A stretch of DNA of 64,000 nucleotides from Meandrina meandrites (lineage: Eukaryota; Cnidaria; Anthozoa; Scleractinia; Meandrinidae): NCBI GenBank assembly GCA_963693305.1, contig OY855911.1, positions 27,035,439-27,099,438 on the forward strand, given 5' to 3'. The notes beneath the pieces were generated by a model. It was not told the origin of the DNA. It saw nothing but the letters and a program-made list of their open reading frames with translations, and did no database searches. A program made the translations under genes and the position numbers. The stretch's first letter is position 1. Every line of letters starts with the position of its first letter. Shown one piece after another: positions 21,201 through 34,800 of the stretch.

Positions 21201-21344
21201 ATCCTTGGATATCCAGGGGCAGTTAATGGGGGGCGAAACGAAGTAAATCCGGCAAAAATCGTTTTCAAGAAAACTTTTGCCCCTCCGACTTTGCCGGGTT
21301 TACTTCGTTTCGCCCCGCTAACTGCCCCTGAGTCTCCGAGGATG
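21201..21344. mobile_element. Foldback MITE
   Basis: Near-perfect palindrome: arms carry AGGGGCAGTTAA, GGCGAAACGAAGTAAA and CCGGCAAA, mirrored on the right. The loop is about 25 bp near 21275. Confidence 0.75.
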
Positions 21345-21644
21345 GATTTCCACTGTCGCGTAATTTCACGTTCGCTATAACAGGCGTGATAGATGCGTAA
21401 AATAAAATAGAGAAAAAAGTATGGACCGCTTGCGTCTGCGGAAAAAGTTGAACCATATTTCACTCTTTTCGCAGACTCGAGACGTCTTTATATTTTTGCA
21501 GCGGAGCGAGCGCAGCGAGCGAGCAGCGCTCCCCTGGTTACACTGCTGCTCACCCGCTTCCCTCGCTCCGAAGCAATTAAAGCTATGTTGTTTATTAAAA
21601 TTGTAGCTGTATCGGGCGATACAAAATTTGTTCTTTTTAGTATA

Positions 21645-22139
21645 CAGTGGAACCCCGATATAACAATACAGCAAGGGAGCAGTAAAATTATATCGTTATA
21701 TCGAGGAATCGTTATATCGAAACTCCCGATACAACGATATGTCCGTAAAATAACCGAAAATATCGTTATATCGGGGCAAACCTATTGTACCTTTTTACTG
21801 CATATTATTTAATATAAAAGTTGATGAAGAGGCTTAGAACACAAGTATGATTTTCGTATGTCATCGCACAAAGCTACTGGCAGAAACGTTAGACATTACT
21901 CGATTACTGTTATGTCATAGAATTAAATTCAGTGTTTTGCTTAAATTGTGACTGTGTAGTGATAATATCGTTATTTTACGTTCGGTCCGCTAGATTCTCA
22001 TCGTTATATCGGGAATATCGTTATATCGAGGTTCTGTCCCATACACTGATTTTACGGTAACTTTTGCCGGGACATAAAATATCCATCGTTATACAGTGAA
22101 TATCATTATATCGAGGATCGTTATATCGGGGTTCCACTG
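21645..22139. mobile_element. Tc1/mariner-superfamily (pogo-like) MITE, TA target site
   Basis: 495 bp with termini CAGTGGAACCCCGATATAAC and its inverse, flanked by TA. The interior carries many copies of ATCGTTATATCG in both orientations. CAGTGGAACC-type ends are common in pogo/Tigger relatives. No ORF. Confidence 0.8.
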
Positions 22140-22639
22140 TAATGACTGTAATAGAAAAAGGAAGAGAGAGAAGAAAGCGAGTTGAAGGAGATGAACCAGT
22201 TTACTGATTACCTTGCATGACATAAGAGCCTGTTGGTATGCAGCTCATGAAAACTGCATGCATGAATAGAGACAAGCCGGGAAGTCGTGCACTGTTAAAA
22301 TCAACGCGCAGATATCACAGAAAGAGTGTTATTTCTGAGGAATAATTATATCTTCGGCAAAATTTTCCCCTTGACTTTCAGATGTCAGTTTAAGTATCAT
22401 GGGCATCCATGGCATTTTGTTCCTGAAGCAATGTTTAATTTCCTCGTGTAGCTTAGGCCACCCGAGCAAAAAAAATATTTTCGTTTTTGCTTCTCGCTAA
22501 TTTAGCCACACAGGAAGCAGAAAAAGAGACATTGTTTCCTAGTTTAGCTAGTCCCTTACCCCTTAAATTTTATCCAGATTAGTTCTTAGCAGCTGCTAAA
22601 ATTTTAACGAGCAATTCTATAATAATAAAAAAGATGTTT

Positions 22640-23425
22640 TGTAAAACTGTTACTGAACGACGAAGTTGTTGGAGCCGACTGAGTCTGTAGACATCTGCAG
22701 GCTTAGACTTACATAACATTTCCACACGGAACTAGTAAAATGAAAATTCCTCACTTCGAATTTTGGAAGACGACTATCTTGCCTTACAAAAGCAAATGTG
22801 TCTTTTCTTTTTTATGCCGCTCTTTCGGTGTAAAGCGCCCCACTGAAGCAAGAATTCTATCATAAAAGAGGTTCAGTCTTTCATTGACGCAATTGGTAAC
22901 TATGGTGACAAAAAAACGAGGAATTTTTTGAAAGGAATAATATTGAGCATTTAGCCATTTATGTCAGCAGCTACTGTTTCCAGAGAAAATTCATTTTCCC
23001 TTGTTTCTGTTCAAGAATTCTCAACAGTTCTCGATATATATATAATTTTTTAAACTTTAAGGTAATTAGAGAGTAACGGAGACAATTTCCATTGACTTGG
23101 TACTCGTTTTAACAACCGCTTAAACGAGTGCTTTGCTGATGAGATATTAATTTCTATAGCTTTTTTTATTTTGCAAAATTATATTTGGACTCCAAAATAT
23201 ATGTCCATACAAGTTTTAAACAAAATCGAGTTTTGGTGAATAAAAACATTCAATCAGTTGAGTCCGCATATGACTGGCATATCGATCTCGCTCCCAAAGC
23301 CAACGATTCCTTTTACATTCCCGTTCCGTTAGATATTGGTAACGCGGGCTCTCGGGCTCACGATATATAAGAAAATGAATCCATTCAAATGACCTACTAC
23401 ATTTAATTGTTCTACTGCGCTAGCG
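22640..23425. repeat. Diverged direct duplication, copy 1
   Basis: Aligns along most of its length with 24405-25205. Shared landmarks: CTGCAGGCTTAGACTTA, AAAATGAAAATTCCTCACTT, GGTGTAAAGCGCCCCACTGA, GGTAATTAGAGAGTAACGGA and AACGCGGGCTCT. Non-coding as far as can be seen. Confidence 0.8.
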
Positions 23426-24404
23426 TTAACCAAACTTTTGGAAAAAAGTTATTCCAATCCGCAATGTTATGGCATGACCTGAACTTTCCCATGGGAATAA
23501 TCCTTCGCAAAAGGAATTTCCCTGCGGTCGCCTCTCAATTCTAAATAACACTGCCCTTGCCGGATAACCCTAATGTAACCCTAACACTTCGTGCTTACAC
23601 TAACTTTTTATTTTGGAAAACCGATTTTCAGTAATCTCGAGTCTCTTTGCATAGCCTGCATCTCTTCTATATCAAAAGTAGATTGCAAAGGAATTACCCT
23701 GTGATTGCCTTACAGCTTCGAAAACGCAAGCCTATAGGGTAAACGCTAACTCTAACTTTTGGAAAAACGAATCCATAACGTCTTCAGTGACTTTCAAAAG
23801 AAAACAATTGACAAAGTACTTAGAACAATCTATAGAGATCTTTTGTGGAAATCTAAACCAAGGTTAATAGACAAACCCAAACATGACCACTGATGGAAGT
23901 TACTGTTCAGAAATAAGAGCTCTTAAAATAGAACTAAGCGCTTGAGGTTACAAACTCTTTGTGCGGGCTTTCGGGCCCTTGAATCACACTGGCACTGAAG
24001 CTACGAAATAATAAGCAACTGATAAACTAAACGTCGTGCGGTTCGAGTGTTCACAAGATGGAATAAACAGTCAGACGAGTTCTTATTTTCAAAGCGTCCG
24101 TTCGCATCTTCAAAAGTTTGACTCTCATTTCACAAATAACTTTCAAGAAATATCTCATATATTTGACAGAAAAGCACCGATCCTAATCTTGCCTGAGACT
24201 TTTACCTCAAAATATCTCTCAACTGTCCAACTGAACGCGCAGCTATTGCTCTGCGGTATGTCACTCCCAAAATAAATAACTTTGGCGGAAATTATTTTAG
24301 CTATATATGTATATTGTTGGTATTCGAGAGCCTTTGTCTTTACGTGTACGTTTTTATTACAGGTTTAATTTTATCCAAATTAAAAATTTAACCAAGCGCT
24401 TCTC

Positions 24405-25205
24405 TGATAAAAAAAGATGTGCAAAGTTGTTTTAACCGACTGAGTATGTAAACTCTGCAGGCTTAGACTTAATAAACGTGTTTGCAAGCGGAATTAAACT
24501 GACATTTCCACGCGGAATTAGTAAAATGAAAATTCCTCACTTCGAATTTTCAAAGAATTATCTTACCTTACAGATGCAAACGTGGCTTTTTTTGTACCGT
24601 TCTTTCGGTGTAAAGCGCCCCACTGAACCAAGAATTCTATCGTAAAGTTCGGAAGTTCAGTCTTTCACTAACGCAATTAATAACTATGGTGACAAATAAC
24701 AAGGAATTTCTTGAAAGGAATAATATTGGAATAATATTGACATTCTGTCAGCAGCTCCTGTTTGCAAGAAAAAACTCATTTTCCATTATAAGAATTTTTA
24801 ACAGTTCTTGATATAATCTTTTTAATTAAGGTAATTAGAGAGTAACGGAAACAATTTTCAATGACTTCTTACTCGTTTTATCCGAATTAGTTTTAACAAC
24901 CGCTAAAATTTAAGCGAGTGCTTTGCTAATAAGATGTTTAATTTCTAATAATGTCTAGCTTTTCCTCTTTTGCAAAATTATATTTTGACTCCAAAATATG
25001 TTAATTACCCTCATCCCGGGAGACAAAAGATAGTTGTCAAAGTCACACCTGCATTTCGTTTGACGCTACACATTTGCACATTTCAAGCTTGCAGTATTCA
25101 CAGTTCCCTTTTGCATTCCCGTTTCCCTAGATATGGTTAACGCGGGCTCTGGCCCATTGCACATCACCGGCTGACCTACTACATTCAGTGGTTCTATTGC
25201 GAACT
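24405..25205. repeat. Diverged direct duplication, copy 2
   Basis: Second copy of the unit at 22640-23425, same orientation, about 1.75 kb downstream, with small indels and substitutions. A partial third similarity joins 22566-22630 to 24876-24940, so the unit itself may be built from older repeats. Confidence 0.8.
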
Positions 25206-27100
25206 TTCAAGTTCAATTGCGAAAGCGCTATCATGGCCACAGTTTGTTCACTTTGATGGGGGCGAGGGAAGCCAAAGTAGTTTGATAACGCGCTACAACC
25301 CCTGTACAACGATAGAACTGTGCGGAAAAAGACCAGCTGACTTGTATTCAGTTTAGGAGTGTTTGAATTCCATAAGGCTTTGTCTCAAACTTCCCCCACC
25401 CTACTCCCTTTTAGATGTGTCCAAACTACAACAATCATTCCCACACCCTCCCCCACAAAGCCTAGGTTTGTAACACTCATCGCTTCCGAAGAATTTTGTA
25501 TTTCGCGCTCGGCGATCTGGCTACGTGTCGGTGATTTTTAACTATTGTCCTACAAACAACAGAGCCCCTTTCCATCAAACAATAGTTAAGGCCATAAAAG
25601 TTGCGAAAAGTTAGACTTATTGTCCAGCCAAAATCCTAACCGAAAGTTTGGGGTGAATTTGACCTTTGGAAGTAACGAAAGAGTGTTTGTTAGGATATTG
25701 GTCATATTGTGTCGCAAATCTGTTTATTTGAGTGGATAGCTCGTATAACGTCCCTGATCTCCCTTTCATGGTTGTTACATTAATTATACATGTATTGCAT
25801 ATAAATTGGCTTCTGATATCAATAGCTTTTACCGTTCTGTTTATTAGTTGAGCTTCTTTGTGTTCCTTGCAATTGGAGGGCAAGCAATCACTGCTATGTC
25901 CCGGCTCTTGTGTGGGGGTTGTTCTGTAAAATCCAAACAACTATAAGCAAAGAAACTTCTGCTTTAACACATCAAAAACTGCTACAGTGTTCAAATTTTT
26001 TCGCATTACCTGGCTGTCTAAGTAACTTGGTGGTCAGTATCCATCTTCTGCATTTTACTGATCTTAGTCCGGATGTACGCGCTCTCGCCTTTATGAAATT
26101 GCTGCTAAGACAAAGGAACGATCAATAAACTGAACTTTTGAGCTTGCCTATATGCTGTACTTTCAGTCTCTTTTTTAACGCTCTCTCGCGGGGCGCCCTC
26201 TAGTTACGTCAGTTTTTTTGCATTAAGGCCTTTACGCATTCAGTCTGGTAAATCACAATTTAATCATCGGATCTTTTAACCTCACAGTTACTGTTATATC
26301 CTCTGTACAGCACTTGCAACCATCGTGATGCATTGCATGACAACAGCGGAATTGCTGCATACCGTGACATTTGTCTGACGAGTTGTATTAAATTTCATCC
26401 GATGAGTGGTTTCGATTTCGTGATTTTTTCGTACAAACACCCTCGCTGGGAGCGAGGTTTTCAGTGGACGACAGACAATCTAGAGCCGGATACACAAATC
26501 ACTTTAAATGAAAAAGAAAACTAATAATAATAAGGACATGCATTCACTTGTTACCAAGATCACAGGTGAGGAAGGACTTTTAATGTGAACTATTTACGTT
26601 ATGTGATAAAAGATAGAGTTCTGTTCAGCTAGCCATGCTGGCTATAGATATCGCATGCAGTGAAGATTGGACTTGTTCTGTTGGTTTTATTCGATGTTAT
26701 GCAGGAATTGATCGCCTCTTCGCGATCACAGTTGTACGTTCTTATAATGAATGACTGCGAACTGATTTCGAACATCGAAAAGAAGAACGTTTGGTGCAGA
26801 GGGAGCTTTTCACGTTCAAGATTAAATTAAGCTCGATGCTTTAAAAGCAAAACTGCAACAAGACGAAGAGAATTGGTGTTACAGTGTAGCAAGCAATTCA
26901 TTTAATTCCGAAGTTATTTTATAATCAAACGATTAGAATTCATGGAAGATGGATTGATGTTATTAAGGGCAGCTGACTTCGAACATTAGTATTGCAACAG
27001 TCCAGAGAATCGAAACCGGAAATGGAAAGTGAAACAGAAACGTTCGACGTCGCACTTCAACATTAAATTTTTCCGAGCAAGCGCTGGATATGGGTGCCAA
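25206..27100. other. Interval without supported genes
   Basis: Only short ORFs with no recognisable domain on either strand and no clear terminal repeats. Confidence 0.5.
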
Positions 27101-27108
27101 TTTTCTAT

Positions 27109-27141
<33 letters not shown>

Positions 27142-27191
27142 AACCTGTTTTAGAAAAGTCTCAAACTCTCAAATAACAGTGAATTTTCTAT

Positions 27192-27224
<33 letters not shown>

Positions 27225-27266
27225 AACCTGTTTTAGAAAAGTCTCAAACTCTCAAATAACAGTGAA
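27101..27266. repeat. Perfect 83-bp tandem duplication
   Basis: Bases 27101-27183 are repeated without a single difference at 27184-27266 (unit starts TTTTCTATTTATCAGC). Identity implies a recent event. Confidence 0.95.
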
Positions 27267-27761
27267 ATAAACTATAACTGGAAGATGCAAGAAAAACCTA
27301 TTTCCGCTCCAAGCAAAAATACATGAAAACAAATATCACATGATCGCAACGCAAATTGAAAGCGATCGCGAGCCGCGCGATTGCGAATCATTAATGTAGG
27401 CGGCTAGGTCGAGAAGAATGCCAAAGTTTCCTAAAAAATAAGAGATAACCGCGATCATAGTGTCAAAATTATAGCTTTTTGAGGCGGGCTCGTCGAAGTG
27501 GTTATAGATTTAAACATTAAAACTTTGTGGAAATAAATCAGTAGTCTTTTTTTACCAAACTCCTCCCCGGGCTCCCCTCGTCTTCGCCGAGGGCCTGACT
27601 TTTCGTACTTGTACACCTTTTATGCTTGCTCGGGACTTAAGTTCGGGAGCTTGGACCCTTTTCTTGAATGAAAACCACGAAAACTTCTCTGGCCTTCCAT
27701 GCTATTTTCAATGGATGTTAAAACGTTATAAGCGTAGTGAGCAGCTTTGTTAACTTCACGG

Positions 27762-28050
27762 CCCAGTTGTTCAAGGGGTGGATAACGCTATCAACCGTGT
27801 TGTGTTTCAATTTTATCCTTGGTTCAAATTTTATTTTCCTTCGTTTTAATATTATACATAACCATACGCAAAAAACAACAACAACAACAACAACAAAAAA
27901 AAACAACAACAACAAAAAAAGGAAAATAAAATTTGAACGAAGGATGTAATTGAACCACAACACACCGGATAAATCACTTTCCAGTGGATAAGTGCTATCA
28001 AAACAATGCTACCCACTGGATAGTGATTTATCCGGTAGATAGCGTTGTAA
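27762..28050. mobile_element. Nested foldback MITEs with CA-rich centre
   Basis: Arms with GGTTCAAATTTTATTTTCC and its inverse enclose an (AAC)n tract at about 27870-27918. Outside them, GGATAAATCACTTTCC and CACTGGATAGTGATTTATCC form further inverted pairs. This suggests one MITE beside or inside another of similar type. Confidence 0.6.
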
Positions 28051-28308
28051 CGGTTTTAAAAGCCATATTGACGGGTAGGAAACTCCGTCAGAACAGTGTT
28101 TTAACCAGTTAGTTTTAACCAGGAATTCGAATGCGTTTGTATTATAGTATAGTTCATGGTATGAATAGCAGTAATCACAGCTTTGGAAAGCCTGTTCTCT
28201 CGTTTTGAATCACTATTACTGAAAAGTCTGCTGGCTGTAATAAAGTATTTACTACGAGACTATAAGCGTAAACTGAATATTTCTGTAGGTTAATTTGGTC
28301 ACCGGTCA

Positions 28309-28942
28309 ATGGCTTCTGCTCCATCACCTGTTGCATCCACCAAGGAGACGACTAACTACGCACGGTTGTGCCGTCTTCTGGTGGATGTGGGATCCCAGGC
28401 CTTGAGAGACACATTTGATGTTATACACTCTCCAGCAGGACTGCAGGGTGTTCTGGCACACACAAATCCAGCACATAAGACGTTGAAGTCCCTTAGGAAG
28501 AAGAAAATTCTAAATCCTACACAATGGGGAAAATTGTACCCTACAATCCCTTCATCTGTTTCATCAGCGAGCTTTGATATCACGCTATTGATCTTGCTGC
28601 TGAGAAACATCTGCGGTTTGATTCCTCCCCTCACTGGCTGGGACAGTCTTCCCCCTGCTTCGGATGTCAGTAAAGCAGCTAACATAGCCAGGGTAAAGTA
28701 CTACCGTAATAATGTGTACGGCCATGCCAGCCAAGCTTCTGTTGATGATGCAACGTTTAACACCTACTGGCAGGATATCAGTAACGCGCTGGTAGCACTG
28801 GGAGGAGCGAATTATGGAGCTGCTATCAAAAAGCTCAAGAATGAGTGCATGGATCCCGACACAGAGGAACACTACAGAGAGCTGCTAAAGCAGTGGAAGA
28901 GAGATGAAGACAGCATTAAAGACAAACTTGTAGAACTCGAGG
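28309..28942 (+). CDS. HEPN gene exon 1 (HEPN domain)
   Basis: 634 bp from ATG, ends phase 1 before gtatgt. The frame stays open to 29094, but the intron reading has no similarity and the later exons fit phase 1. Contains the whole HEPN domain, with R133/H139 and a hydrophobic helix [15 protein letters not shown] before the motif. Confidence 0.85.
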
Positions 28943-31821
28943 GTATGTTAGAAGTTAGCTTTAAGACTAACAAGAGAACAAAACGTTACAAACGAGAAAC
29001 CGTTTCATACACAGTAAAAGAGACAGTGGCGTGGTTTGGTGTACCTCGCGTACTCGCATACATGCGTGTAACGTGCACTTACGATTCTGATTGACCTAAA
29101 AATAATAGTTTAGATTTAACGTATTGCCTTATTAACCTCTCTCTTTGTTTTTTAATCCTCAGAGAACTTCAGAGACAAATTTGAGCAGATGGAAAAAAAG
29201 ATGGACAATTTGATGGAAGTAGCAGACACAAGCCGAGATTTGGGTCAGTGCAGGATTTACACATTTAAAAATTTCTCGTCAACTCTGAAAAAAACAAAAA
29301 AACAAAACATGCAATGTAGTCTGCCAATAACTCTGTCAATAAACTGTTGCGTTTCCTGGGCGCACTCCTTAGATGAAGGAAATACATTCAGTTATTAGCA
29401 CAAAATTCTCTAAAGTATTTAGTAACGAAAAAACGAAATAGTTCGACCTAAATAAAACTATTTAACCAAAACCAAACAGTTCAAAACAAGATTACGTCGT
29501 TTAATAACAAACTGCCAATAAACAAACTCACTTACACACAAAAACCTTATACAGAACTCTGGACAATGATAATTAAATGACTTTTTTCGGGAATATTGTT
29601 TATTTGCTCCCTTGTAGTGTCATTTGCGGCCCTTGCGCTTCGCGCTGGGGCCGCAAATGACACTACGCGGGCGCAAATAAACAATAATTATTCCCGAAAA
29701 AGTCATTTTATTGTCCTAGTGGCGTGGTTTGGTGAACCACGCGTCCTCGCATGCATGCGTGTAACGTGCACTTGCGATTCTGATTGACCTAAAAATAGTT
29801 ATAATATTATTACGTATTGCTTCATTAACCTCTTTCTTTGTTTGTTGTTGTTTTTCTTTTTTCACAAAGACCTGCTTAGTCGTTGGAAGGAGGAACAATG
29901 TGACATCCAGAATAATTTTGAAGACATGAAAGGTATTGATGAATTTTTTTTCAGGCGCAAATAAACAATATTGTCCTAGTGGCGTGGTTTGGTGAACCAC
30001 GCGTACTCGCATACATGCGTGTAACGTGCATTTGCGATTCTGATTGACCTAAAAAATTAATAGTTAAGATTATTACGTTTGCTTCATTAACCTCTTTCTT
30101 TGTTTGTTGTTGTTTTTCTTTTTTCACAAAGACCTGCTTAGTCGTTGGAAGGAGGAACTACAATGTGACATCCAGAATCAACTTGAAGACATGAAAGGTA
30201 TTGATGAATTTTTTTGTCCCATTCTTGCAAGTTCATTGGATTTATCCATCTTAAGGATTTCCGCCAACTGGACAGTTTTATTTGTATACCTTGTTAACTC
30301 TTCCAGAACTGAAATCTTTATTAACAAGATGTTTTAATCCTCAGAGAACTTCAGAGACAAATTTGAGCAGATGGAAAAAAAGATGGACAATTTGATGGAA
30401 GTAGCAGACACAAGCCGAGATGTGGGTCAGTACAGGATTTACACTTTTAAAAGTTTCTCGTCGACTCTGAAAAATAAAAAAAACATGCTTGTTTTTATAA
30501 ACTCTGCCAGTAACTCTGTCAATAAACTGTTGCGTTTCCTGGGCGCACTCCTCAGATGAAGGAAATACATTCAGTAATTAACATAAAATTCTCTATAGTA
30601 CTTAGCAACGAAGAAACGAAATAGTTCGACGTAAATAAAATTATTTAACCAAAACCAAACGGTTCTAAACAAGATTACGTCGTTTAATAACAAATTGCCA
30701 ATAAACAAACTCACTTACACACAAAAACCTTCTACAGAACTCTGTACAAAATGGCACGAATTGAAATCTTCTTTTTTTTTGGTCGGTGACAATCTTGACC
30801 GATGCCCAAGTCTAATCGACTCCTCGGCCAGACTTAGAATCACGGAACTTTAGATGTTTTTAATTGCCAAAAGTTATTAAAACGTTGAACTATTTAAATA
30901 CTGAATATTGATGTTTCTAAACATACACATGCCTGTCTTGGCATGCAACATTTATAAATAAATATCATTACGTCATTCAAAGATGCAAAGATGCAACTTT
31001 TCGTTGCAACTTCCCCTCAGTTGCGATCGATGTATATCGCGTTGCAAATGTCATGCTAAATAATCACGTAGCGTTTTTGTGAGCAAAAAGCAGTTAATTA
31101 TATACTTTTGTGAGCGAAAATATTGTTAAACTTTAACTACGCGGTTTAAAGCTTCGTTATGCTTCTCGCTCGTTTTGTAGGCGACTAGACCTAGAAACAC
31201 GCACTTTTTTCACAACATTCGCTTCTTCGAGAAAATATCGACTTTAAACTCGAAGACCTCGAAGTAAAGCTTCAGTAGCTGTAATCTGCCGAAAATATTT
31301 GCCATTTTCAGGGTCAGATACACTCAAGCAGTTCACCGAAAGTAAAATGGTGAGACCTGCAGTTCAAGAGACTACGCTAACCTGCTGCTGTTGACTGTAA
31401 ATCATGGCTCGAATGGCTCCTCCGAATTCGGGTGTTAAACGTTCAGTTAAATGGATAAAAGTTAAAGAACTATACTTATCCGTTATAATTATTTGCCGGT
31501 CACATTTGCCTTTCATGCAAAAACTAATTATACTTAGTGGTTAAGCTTTCAGACCCAGTTCTTGTTTACTGTATCGGCCATTATGGAGAGCTGAAGTTAA
31601 AATCTTCGTGCGAAAATTTTTAAACTTGGCGCACTATTTTCCATATTAGGTAAAACTCCGACTAATGGCTCTTATTAAAAACTAGCACTGGTATATTGCA
31701 ATTCCTGCGTTTTGATTGGTTAACAGGCAATGGTATATGAGCTCATATACCACAAATATCGTAGCCGCTACGCGTCAACGAAAAAAGAATATTGCAATTC
31801 TTTTAGGCGTTCTTAATAAAA

Positions 31822-31855
<34 letters not shown>

Positions 31856-34800
31856 CGTTATAGCCAACTTGGCGCTACGCGCCTCGTTGGCTATCTACCA
31901 TCTCCTATGGAACGAGTGCTCGTGGAATAATTGTTAAATAGTCGGAGTTTTTGAGCCAATCAGAAAGCTAGAAATGCAATAGTCGGAGCTGAGAATTTAC
32001 TAATTTGTATTAGTCCTTTCTAACTGCCCAGGTGTATTTTGCTTTGTGTCTACTCAGCGACTTCTTGTTAAGTTAAACCGTTGAATACTGCTTGACTTCT
32101 GTCTACTTATTCTCGTCCGAAACGCGCATAAAGATGTTTGTTCTTGATCAGCTCTTTGTGGTCGATAGATTTTTGAGATATTATGGCTACGTTTCTTTCT
32201 TCTGCCAGCATGTAAGTGCGAAGTAAATTGACGCCATCGCTTAAAAATGAATTGAATGCATTGAACTAGAACAGGTAATTCTTCGCTTGCTAGAAAAACC
32301 TGCTATAGCGCTTTCTATTGTCCACGACCACGGATTTGCTGAAAAGGATGAAGTGGTGTTAACAGTGTAATAGCTGGATTATTGTTGCCTTAACTAGGCT
32401 CGGACTAAAAATTCTTGGAACATTTTACATCCTTAGACAAAAACAGAGACGACATGAAGCAGATGAGTAGTGAATTACATTGTATCAAAGAGAAATTAAA
32501 TGCTTTGATGGCGACAAAAGAAGAATCAGAGGATAAAGGTATGTTTTGAAACATACGCATACGAAGTGTAATTGAATAGGGATTGCCATTATTTATATGC
32601 ACTTAAAAAGAATATTCGAAATATCGCATGATGCTAAAATAAGCACTGATAATTTATAGCGGAGCTCGCGCACGCGAGCGGAGCCTTATACCTAGTAAAA
32701 TTTGGTAAACTCATCAAGCCGAAAAATTTGGTTATGATATCACCGTACGTACAGACCCCTGGGGGAGGTAGAGGGGAGTGCCAAGGAATCTGTTACGCAG
32801 TTGTCACTGTGTGAAATGAATTAAACGCATGGAAAGTGAGTGAGACAGAATAATCTTCCGAAGTATTCATCGCATAATTTCTTCTACAGTGGTCTGTACT
32901 CCCTGGAATTTTCAGAAGCGAAAAAAAAAGTTTTGAGATCCGGACAAAGTGCCTTGTTGAAAATTCTTTTTCTTGTGCAAGTCAAATGAAGCCGCTTACC
33001 TCGGGTTAACTTGTTAATTTACGGCTCACTACGTTCATCATCAAGGCTACAAACTGATTGCGTTGAAATGAAGCTTAGCTCAGAGTTAGTCTTGCTAAGG
33101 TGAGATGAAGAAAAACAAACATACCGTACGCCATGACCTGGTGGTATTTATGCCTCAAGACGGAGTTTCTTGAAGAGCTATTTAAAGGGACCTGCTCGTC
33201 GACTCTTAGAAGTGTACCCATTAAACGCAACAGTTTTTTGACAGATTTATTGCATAATTTATAGAAATATGCATGCTTTATTTTATTCATCTTTTCATTT
33301 TTTATCTTGTTTGTTGTACTGAATGCATCTTGTTTGTTTGACTGTTTGACATGTTAGTGGTTGTTGGTCAAACGAACAGTAGAAAGAAGTTCTCTGCTAT
33401 CGAACTCCGTGGTGGGTCTTTTATGCCGACATCTGAAGTACCTAGTACCTCCAGCATAGTTCGTCTCAAGCACAGTCAAGAGAACTATATCCAGGTTCGT
33501 AAAGATGGTTCTTTTCACACGAATATATTAAGATTCAGCCTAAAACAATAGACCTCATTACGAGGCTACGGGGAATAAACTGTAGAGTTTGTGGGGTTTT
33601 ATATTCACCGGAGTGATGTCTATTATGTTAGGCTGAATTTTAAAATATCGAAATTGGGCTATTACTACCTTTCTCGGGACTTATTTTGTCGCCATAAAAT
33701 TGTATCTCCGAAGAATTTTTTTGGAAAACAAAAAGGTGGGGAAGGCCTTATATGAAAAGAACACTCTGTTAGAATTCGGTGTTTAAAGGAGAACGGAAGA
33801 CAAAAACGCGGATTTTTAAAACCTGTTAAAAGAAAGCATGAGATGCGTCTTAAGTAAATATGAAGGTATTTTGAATTGTACTTACTTTTTAACCTGATTA
33901 TGACAGCAAAAAGGTCCTCGCAAGGACAATTTGAACATCATCGCTTGTTGCCATGGTAACCAATCATACGACGTAAGTCATCAAGAGCAAGCTTCGTATA
34001 AAGTTTGGTCCGTGTACTTTGAATCAGAGCAAAGATATTCGCGAAACTTATTTCTGCATTTTAATTGATATCTTATTGGCATAAATTAAATTAAGTAGCC
34101 AGAAACGTGGGAAGACGGGGTCGGAAAATTTGAACCCCATCGGATTCTTATTATTCGACCCAGAATTAATGCAAAACAGCGAAAAAATCAATTTCGGCAC
34201 GTAAGTCCTACGGGATTATACACCGTACCGCACTATTTCGAGACTTCTGAGAAACGCAAGCCAGATCGATCGTGGTCGTAAATAGTCCAGGGCTATTTCA
34301 TGGAAAACATTACTCTGTTTCTAGCACTCTTATGTACATAAATTAAAATTTCCACTTCATACGAGTGCTTCGTAGCCGATCAGTTTGTATCACAACAGTA
34401 CTTTGGTAAGACTGGGACATGTCAAAGGTCAAAGACTTTTAGAACGGTCTGAGTTGACTGTCAAAAGTAATTACCGTAAAGCTCAGGATTAAAAGTAACA
34501 AACTCCAGGTTATTAGTAAATCTCGAAAGTAACGATATGACTATTTGGAAAATAACAGTGGAAAAATAAAACTGATGCCAAGTATTATACCAATCGATTA
34601 TTTTATTTTGATTTAAATTCTTTTCAACAGTCTTATCGTTTTTGTCTCTAAATTTATGCATTTTTTGTATAAATTAGTTATGATCATACTCTCATTTATT
34701 TGCCTGTGAAGTAAGTGCTTGTTTCCCCACATTTTACACGATTGTTGCTAGATGGATCGGGCCATGTATGAGGGTCGTTACCTTCGGCCCTCTACGTTAT

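Larger units (their letters stand above)
29026..30137. repeat. Triplicated intron segment of the HEPN gene
   Basis: A block with GTGGCGTGGTTTGGTG and CATGCGTGTAACGTGCA then TTCTGATTGACCTAAAAA occurs at 29026, 29718 and 29979, each time upstream of a coiled-coil exon. Serial duplication of intron-exon units explains this. Confidence 0.85.
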
